From NCBI RefSeq assembly GCF_000737715.1, contig NZ_JPRN01000014.1, forward strand, positions 58,845-122,844: a stretch of 64,000 nt of DNA, read 5' to 3'. The position numbers and the translations under genes are program-made. The notes under the pieces were generated by a model. That model was not told where the DNA came from. It did not search any database and was given only the letters and a program-made list of their open reading frames with translations. Below, piece by piece: positions 60,032 to 64,000 of this stretch (the stretch's first letter is position 1; every line of letters begins with the position of its first letter). The DNA is from Chryseobacterium sp. JM1 (lineage in GTDB: Bacteria > Bacteroidota > Bacteroidia > Flavobacteriales > Weeksellaceae).

Positions 60032-60094
60032 GGGATTAGGGATTAGGGATTAGGGATTAGGGATTAGGGATTAGGGATTAGGGATTAGGGATTA
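60032..60094. repeat. (GGGATTA)9 tandem repeat
   Basis: Nine perfect 7-base units, 63 bases, without interruption. On the minus strand it reads TAATCCC and ends 3 bases before the TTG start of the glycosyltransferase. Degenerate forms of this unit occur in the dispersed element copies. Confidence 0.95.
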
Positions 60095-60134
60095 GCAAAG
60101 GTAAAGTGTTTGACTGGATCTCAGTCTGCATTTC

Positions 60135-60989
60135 TTATATTTTTAGCCATTTTTTCTTGAGTGTTTTCCAGCGTTTGCCGTTGATGACTTTTTGCTCTTC
60201 TTTTGAGATTTTCAGTTCCAGTTTTGCTGTTTTGCAGGCTTCGTAAGCTTTGATGATATTAAAGAAAAAAGAAATGGATTTACTTTTCGCAGCTTCCTTT
60301 GAAGACGCAATATAAGCCAGAAATCGGTTCAGTCCTAAAAAATAAAAATACCTGCCGTAATAATCTGCCGGTCTGATGGTATAATCCGCTCCTTTCACCT
60401 TGATCAGTTTCACCTGAAGTTCAGGAAGAACGACTTCTTTCCAGCCCAGATTTTCCAGCAAAATAGAATCAATATTATCCCAGCCCAGCGTTTCTCTCAA
60501 GCCTCCGATCTGTACAAAACACTCTTTACGATAAGCTTTCATAGGGCCTCTCACGTGATGTTTATTGGAATTTCCTTCATACACCCAGCTTCCGTCTTTT
60601 TCTACATACAGCAATCCTCCTACAAGTCCGTATTCCGGATTGTTTTTAAAGGCATTTTCTATTGTTTCAAGATAATTTTCAGGAAGGATAATGTCTGCAT
60701 CAAATTTACAGATGATATCAAATTCGTCTGTATTTTGAGTTTTCAGGCCGTTTTTAAAAGCATTGACCACTTTAGAACCCGGTTGGTGTGCTGATTTCTG
60801 AAGATTTACGGTTTCAAAACGGGAATCGTGATTCGTATATTTCCCGATCACTTCAGCTGTTCTGTCTGTGGAACCGTCATTAACAATCACTGTTCTGAAA
60901 TCCTTAAAACTTTGCTGCTGTAAAGAATCCAGAGTGAAAGGAAGATTTTGTTCTTCGTTATGGGCAGGAATGATGATTAAAAACCTCAA
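60135..60989 (-). CDS. Glycosyltransferase family 2
   Basis: 284 aa GT-A enzyme. The nucleotide-sugar motif is IIIPAHNEEQNLP, followed by VIVNDGSTDRTAEVI, and the metal-binding DxD is FDADIIL at about residue 97. The C-terminal part has GWDNIDSILLENLGW. The start is TTG at 60989. It lies upstream of the glycosyltransferase at 58988 on the same strand, 106 bases away with the GGGATTA tract between. It probably works on the same surface glycan as the flippase and methyltransferase. Confidence 0.92.
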   Translation of the reverse strand: MRFLIIIPAHNEEQNLPFTLDSLQQQSFKDFRTVIVNDGSTDRTAEVIGKYTNHDSRFETVNLQKSAHQPGSKVVNAFKNGLKTQNTDEFDIICKFDADIILPENYLETIENAFKNNPEYGLVGGLLYVEKDGSWVYEGNSNKHHVRGPMKAYRKECFVQIGGLRETLGWDNIDSILLENLGWKEVVLPELQVKLIKVKGADYTIRPADYYGRYFYFLGLNRFLAYIASSKEAAKSKSISFFFNIIKAYEACKTAKLELKISKEEQKVINGKRWKTLKKKWLKI

Positions 60990-61014
60990 GCTTAGAATTT
61001 ATAAATGATGAATA

Positions 61015-61059
61015 ATAAGCGATAATTGATCCGTATATCATTGATCAATTATCGCTTAT
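61015..61059. terminator. Long hairpin after aspA
   Basis: A perfect 17-base stem (ATAAGCGATAATTGATC with its complement) and an 11-base loop, 6 bases after the aspA stop. T-rich sequence follows on the plus side, less on the minus side. It may terminate aspA or be a small mobile hairpin. Confidence 0.5.
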
Positions 61060-61065
61060 ATTATT

Positions 61066-62466
61066 TTATTTGTTGTGCGGTTTCAGCATGTTTTTAGGAT
61101 CAAGAATTTCATCTAATTTTTCCTGAGAAAGAACGCCTTTCTCCAAAACCAGATTGTAAACGCTGTTTCCGGTCTCCAGAGCTTCTTTAGCGATCTCCGT
61201 AGACTTTTTGTACCCAATGTAAGGGTTAAGAGCCGTTACGATACCGATGCTGTGTTTCACCATATTCAGGCAGATCTCTTTGTTGGCTGTAATTCCTACC
61301 ACACACTTTTCACGAAGCGTATCCAAAGCATTACAAAGGAAATTGATGTTTTCCATGATCGCGTGAGAAAGCACCGGCTCCATTACGTTAAGCTGTAACT
61401 GTCCTGCTTCTGCGGCAAAAGTCACGGTAAGATCATTTCCAAATACTTTAAAACACACCTGATTCACTACTTCCGGAATAACAGGATTTACTTTTCCAGG
61501 CATAATGGATGATCCCGGCTGCATTGGCGGAAGGTTGATTTCAAATAATCCGGCTCTAGGTCCTGAAGAAAGAAGTCTCAGATCATTACAGATCTTTGAA
61601 AGCTTTACAGCAAGACGTTTTGTAGCGGAAGAATAGATCACGTAAGAACCTGTATCCGGTGTTGCTTCAACAAGGTTGGGTGCGGAAATAACCGGGAAAC
61701 CCGTAATCTGAGCCAGGTTTTTTGCACAAAGTGTAGCATAACCTACAGGAGCATTCAATCCTGTCCCGATAGCTGTAGCGCCCATATTTACTTCTACAAA
61801 TAAATCGGCATTGTTATTTAATTTAGAAATATCTTCTTCTAAAGTGGCGGCATAGGCTTCAAATTCCTGCCCCAAAGTCATGGGAACAGCATCCTGAAGC
61901 TGCGTACGACCCATTTTGATCACATCATGAAATTCTTCTCCTTTGGCACGGAAAGCGGCAACGATCTTCTCCAGTCTTTCCACAAGTCCGATATTCATGT
62001 GCAACAGTCCCATTTTGATGGCTGTAGGATAAGCATCGTTGGTCGATTGGGAAAGGTTGATATGGTCATTCGGTGAACAGAATTCGTACTCGCCTTTATT
62101 TTTTCCTAATTTTTCTAAAACGATATTGGCAATTACTTCATTCGCATTCATATTGATTGAAGTTCCTGCTCCTCCCTGGATCATGTCTACAGGAAACTGC
62201 TCGTGGTACTTCCCTGCTACAATTTCATCACATGCTTCCGCAATTTTGAAATAAAGATTTTCATCAAGCAGACCCAATTCATAATTGGTTTTTGCCGCCG
62301 CTTTTTTCACGAAAGCCAAACCTTTGATAAAATCCGGATAGGAAGACAGAAGCTGTCCTGAAATCTTGAAATTATCGATCGCTCTCTGCGTCTGTACCCC
62401 GTAATATGCGTCTGCAGGCACATTCAATTCGCCTAACAGATCACTCTCTTTTCTGAAATTTTCCAT
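61066..62466 (-). CDS. aspA: Aspartate ammonia-lyase
   Basis: 466 aa, the normal length of the aspartase/fumarase superfamily. The signature GSSIMPGKVNPV is at about residues 318-329, and the substrate loops MIQGGAGTSINMNANEV and MGRTQLQDAVPMTLGQE are present. It converts aspartate to fumarate and ammonia in the cytoplasm. The GSSIMPGK form with SxxM is shared with class II fumarase, but the overall sequence fits AspA. It is preceded by a terminator at 62507 and so has its own promoter. Confidence 0.93.
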   Translation of the reverse strand: MENFRKESDLLGELNVPADAYYGVQTQRAIDNFKISGQLLSSYPDFIKGLAFVKKAAAKTNYELGLLDENLYFKIAEACDEIVAGKYHEQFPVDMIQGGAGTSINMNANEVIANIVLEKLGKNKGEYEFCSPNDHINLSQSTNDAYPTAIKMGLLHMNIGLVERLEKIVAAFRAKGEEFHDVIKMGRTQLQDAVPMTLGQEFEAYAATLEEDISKLNNNADLFVEVNMGATAIGTGLNAPVGYATLCAKNLAQITGFPVISAPNLVEATPDTGSYVIYSSATKRLAVKLSKICNDLRLLSSGPRAGLFEINLPPMQPGSSIMPGKVNPVIPEVVNQVCFKVFGNDLTVTFAAEAGQLQLNVMEPVLSHAIMENINFLCNALDTLREKCVVGITANKEICLNMVKHSIGIVTALNPYIGYKKSTEIAKEALETGNSVYNLVLEKGVLSQEKLDEILDPKNMLKPHNK

Positions 62467-62506
62467 TACAGATATTTTAACTGTTTTTTATTGTTTAAAT
62501 ATAGCA

Positions 62507-62532
62507 AAAACGCATCTGAACCGATGCGTTTT
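62507..62532 (-). terminator. Terminator of the amidase gene
   Basis: AAAACGCATC/GATGCGTTTT with a 6-base loop; on the minus strand a T run follows. Confidence 0.85.
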
Positions 62533-62537
62533 AGTTG

Positions 62538-63563
62538 TTATTTCGCTGGATATTTTTGATTTAAAGCCTGAAGAGTCGCCCATGTTTCGGCGTCCATAAT
62601 TCCATCGTAATTCAACGGACGGAAATGATACTGGAAGGCTTCAATGGTTCTTTTTGTTGCATCATCCCACTTTCCACTCAGATCAATATAATACCCAAAT
62701 TTCTGCAATGCTGTCTGAACCACAAAGATAAACGACGGATCGTTATATTTTAAAGGGACTTCTTCCTGTGCCAGAGACAGGAAATTCTGTTTTGCCGTTT
62801 CATCGTACCACATTCCAAGTTGGTATTGGTCATACAGTTTCTTCCATGGAAACATAGGTCCCGGATCCTGTTTTCTTGTAGGCGCAATATCTGAATGCGC
62901 CAACACATTGGTTGCCGGGATCTGATATCTTGTTACAATATCTTTAGCCAGTGCAGCTACTTTTCTCACCTGCTCGTCACTAAAACCTGCGAATATCTTT
63001 TTTCCTGTAGCATCTGCAGTATAACCTGCATTAACGATTTCAATTCCTATAGAAGTATCGTTAAGGTTTTTGTCATTCCTCCAGGCGCTTACTCCTGCAT
63101 GATAAGAACGTTTGTTTTCGTCTACCAATTGATAGATCTCATTATCTCCGGTATTGTTCACCAGATAATGGGCACTTACTCCCTGTTGGGTAAGCACCTT
63201 AATGGATGTATCATCAGGAAGTGCAGTATAATGCAGTATAAGATAACGCTGTCTGAAATTCTGTGCAATGGCAGGGAAATAAGTCTTCACGACTTTATAT
63301 CCGGCCGGTTTTGCTGATACTATAGAACCGTAGCTTGCTGTATTATCATTTTTCGCTGGATCAGCCAAATTGGTTGTAAAAAATTCTACACCGTGCTCGT
63401 TGGTAATTTTTGGTTTTTGAGTTTCGGCGACCGGAGTTTTAACAGTCGGTTTCACCTGTGATACCGGGGTTTTCGGCTTGTATGTATTTTTTTTTACATT
63501 TTGTTGGGAAGTACATGAAAAAACAAAAGTACTTAATCCGATGATATATAATGTCTTACGCAT
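62538..63563 (-). CDS. N-acetylmuramoyl-L-alanine amidase with peptidoglycan-binding domain
   Basis: 341 aa lipoprotein (lipobox VFSC, C17) with a Pro/Lys/Thr linker. The Amidase_2 domain (about 100-255) has the zinc ligands in LILHYTAL and VLAHSDIAPTRKQDPGP, and SIGIEIVNAG between. The C-terminal 75 residues are a PG_binding_1 domain (ALQKFGYYIDLSGKWDDATK). It cuts the bond between muramic acid and the stem peptide, as in AmpD-type enzymes, but the lipid anchor places it in the periplasm, as for AmiD. Confidence 0.94.
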   Translation of the reverse strand: MRKTLYIIGLSTFVFSCTSQQNVKKNTYKPKTPVSQVKPTVKTPVAETQKPKITNEHGVEFFTTNLADPAKNDNTASYGSIVSAKPAGYKVVKTYFPAIAQNFRQRYLILHYTALPDDTSIKVLTQQGVSAHYLVNNTGDNEIYQLVDENKRSYHAGVSAWRNDKNLNDTSIGIEIVNAGYTADATGKKIFAGFSDEQVRKVAALAKDIVTRYQIPATNVLAHSDIAPTRKQDPGPMFPWKKLYDQYQLGMWYDETAKQNFLSLAQEEVPLKYNDPSFIFVVQTALQKFGYYIDLSGKWDDATKRTIEAFQYHFRPLNYDGIMDAETWATLQALNQKYPAK

Positions 63564-63622
63564 CAGTTTATTTTTTTAATCATTTATCACCTCAAAAATA
63601 CGCAAATTTTTCTTGAATTTTA

Positions 63623-63654
63623 TTTGGTAAATAAAGAAATCTGTTCTATATTTG
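63623..63654 (+). promoter_or_regulatory. Promoter of the terminal tRNA cluster
   Basis: TTTG at 63623-63626 and TATATTTG at 63647-63654 are 20 bases apart, 44 bases before tRNA-Ser. Confidence 0.65.
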
Positions 63655-63698
63655 CACTCGCAATAACGGAACAACGATCATTAAAAAATAAGAAAAAA

Positions 63699-63783
63699 GG
63701 AGGGTTGCCAGAGTGGTTAATGGAGCAGTTTGCTAAACTGTCGACGTGCAAGCGTCGCAAGGGTTCGAATCCCTTACCCTCCG
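63699..63783 (+). tRNA. tRNA-Ser(GCT)
   Basis: 85 bases with acceptor stem GGAGGGT/ACCCTCC and the long variable arm of class II tRNAs (CGACGTGCAAGCGTCG). The anticodon loop TTTGCTAAA gives GCT. Confidence 0.96.
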
Positions 63784-63814
63784 CTATTTTTTCTTTCACT
63801 ATCAATATATACTT

Positions 63815-63889
63815 CGGGGCGTAGCGTAGTCCGGTCATCGCGCCTGGTTTGGGACCAGGAGGTCGCAGGTTCGAATCCTGCCGCCCCGA
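63815..63889 (+). tRNA. tRNA-Pro(TGG)
   Basis: 75 bases, acceptor CGGGGCG/CGCCCCG, anticodon stem CCTGG/CCAGG, loop TTTGGGA, so the anticodon is TGG. Confidence 0.96.
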
Positions 63890-63921
63890 CAGTTTTATTA
63901 ATTTTCTCAAAATTACTTAAT

Positions 63922-63995
63922 GGGTGCGTAGCTCAGCTGGATAGAGCATCTGCCTTCTAAGCAGACGGTCTCAGGTTCGAATCCTGACGCGCTCA
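63922..63995 (+). tRNA. tRNA-Arg(TCT)
   Basis: 74 bases, acceptor GGGTGCG/CGCGCTC with two wobble pairs, anticodon stem TCTGC/GCAGA, loop CTTCTAA, so the anticodon is TCT. It ends 5 bases before the window edge; more tRNAs may follow. Confidence 0.95.
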
Positions 63996-64000
63996 CTTAA

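Noticed and set aside
60032..60094. CRISPR array or telomere-like repeat
   Set aside because: Units are 7 bases with no spacers, and the site is internal to a chromosome segment with genes on both sides.
60549..60560. TCACGTGA as a possible parS site
   Set aside because: The flanking bases do not continue the 16-base parS palindrome, and it lies inside the GT2 coding sequence.
63620..63960. Three overlapping open frames on both strands at the right end
   Set aside because: They are shadows of the tRNA genes; the translated GFEPLRR and RVRIPYPP-type stretches come from tRNA T arms.

Overview
This window looks like a chromosomal segment of a Bacteroidota bacterium of the Chryseobacterium/Weeksellaceae type (Flavobacteriia). 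The reasons are low GC, promoters of the Bacteroidota form (TTG or TTTG near -33, TAnnTTTG near -7), many lipoproteins with the flavobacterial style of signal peptide, and a parA-parB-DUF5683-dapB-lepB-wbqC gene order that I recall from flavobacteria. The genus is an inference; no rRNA gene is present to settle it.

Layout. 1-508: the 3' end of an IS4-type transposase. 0.6-5.7 kb: lipA, an ECF sigma factor, tyrS and small envelope proteins. 5.9-9.2 kb: a TPR histidine kinase and LuxR-type response regulator, flanked by two related small lipoproteins. 9.4-16 kb: an esterase, an aspartyl protease with PDZ domain, an L,D-transpeptidase, a LuxR-type regulator facing a small secreted protein across a pair of palindromes, and an uncharacterised secreted protein. 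16.1-32.7 kb: a two-armed RiPP (dehydrated peptide) locus. 33-35.1 kb: a membrane protein, an Asp/Glu racemase and four tandem tRNA-Asp genes. 35.2-40.8 kb: trxA, a cysteine desulfurase and a four-gene operon resembling mycobacterial decaprenylphosphoryl-arabinose synthesis (UbiA, DprE1, DprE2, HAD phosphatase). 41-44 kb: OmpA-type lipoprotein, lipocalin, subtilase. 44-50.7 kb: the wbqC/lepB/dapB/DUF5683/parB/parA block and a TonB-like protein. 51-55.7 kb: a three-gene cassette of two uncharacterised, mutually related proteins and a muramidase. 56.4-61 kb: surface polysaccharide genes (FkbM methyltransferase, flippase, two glycosyltransferases). 61-63.6 kb: aspA and an amidase. The window ends with tRNA-Ser, tRNA-Pro and tRNA-Arg.

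The most notable system is the RiPP locus. A membrane-anchored AraC-type regulator sits between two arms. The left arm (minus strand) has a 60-aa precursor, a prolyl oligopeptidase, a LanB glutamylation protein and a separate LanB elimination protein. The right arm (plus strand) has a 67-aa precursor, a medium-chain reductase, a CPBP membrane protease, its own split LanB pair, a C39-peptidase ABC exporter and an HlyD-type adaptor. No LanC cyclase is visible. The right-arm core carries Ser or Thr at every second residue over ten positions, encoded by mixed AGC and TCN codons. With dehydration by the LanB pair and reduction of dehydroalanine by the neighbouring reductase, this would give a peptide of alternating D-Ala and L residues, a pattern known to form beta-helices in gramicidin and polytheonamide. 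This is a hypothesis drawn from gene content. Both precursor promoters carry a TTCATGAA palindrome exactly 40 bases upstream of the -7-like element, which suggests joint control.

A second theme is repetitive intergenic DNA. At least seven intergenic regions hold a dispersed element made of degenerate 7-base and 8-base tandem units, in both orientations. One stretch expands to nine perfect GGGATTA units directly before a glycosyltransferase start codon.
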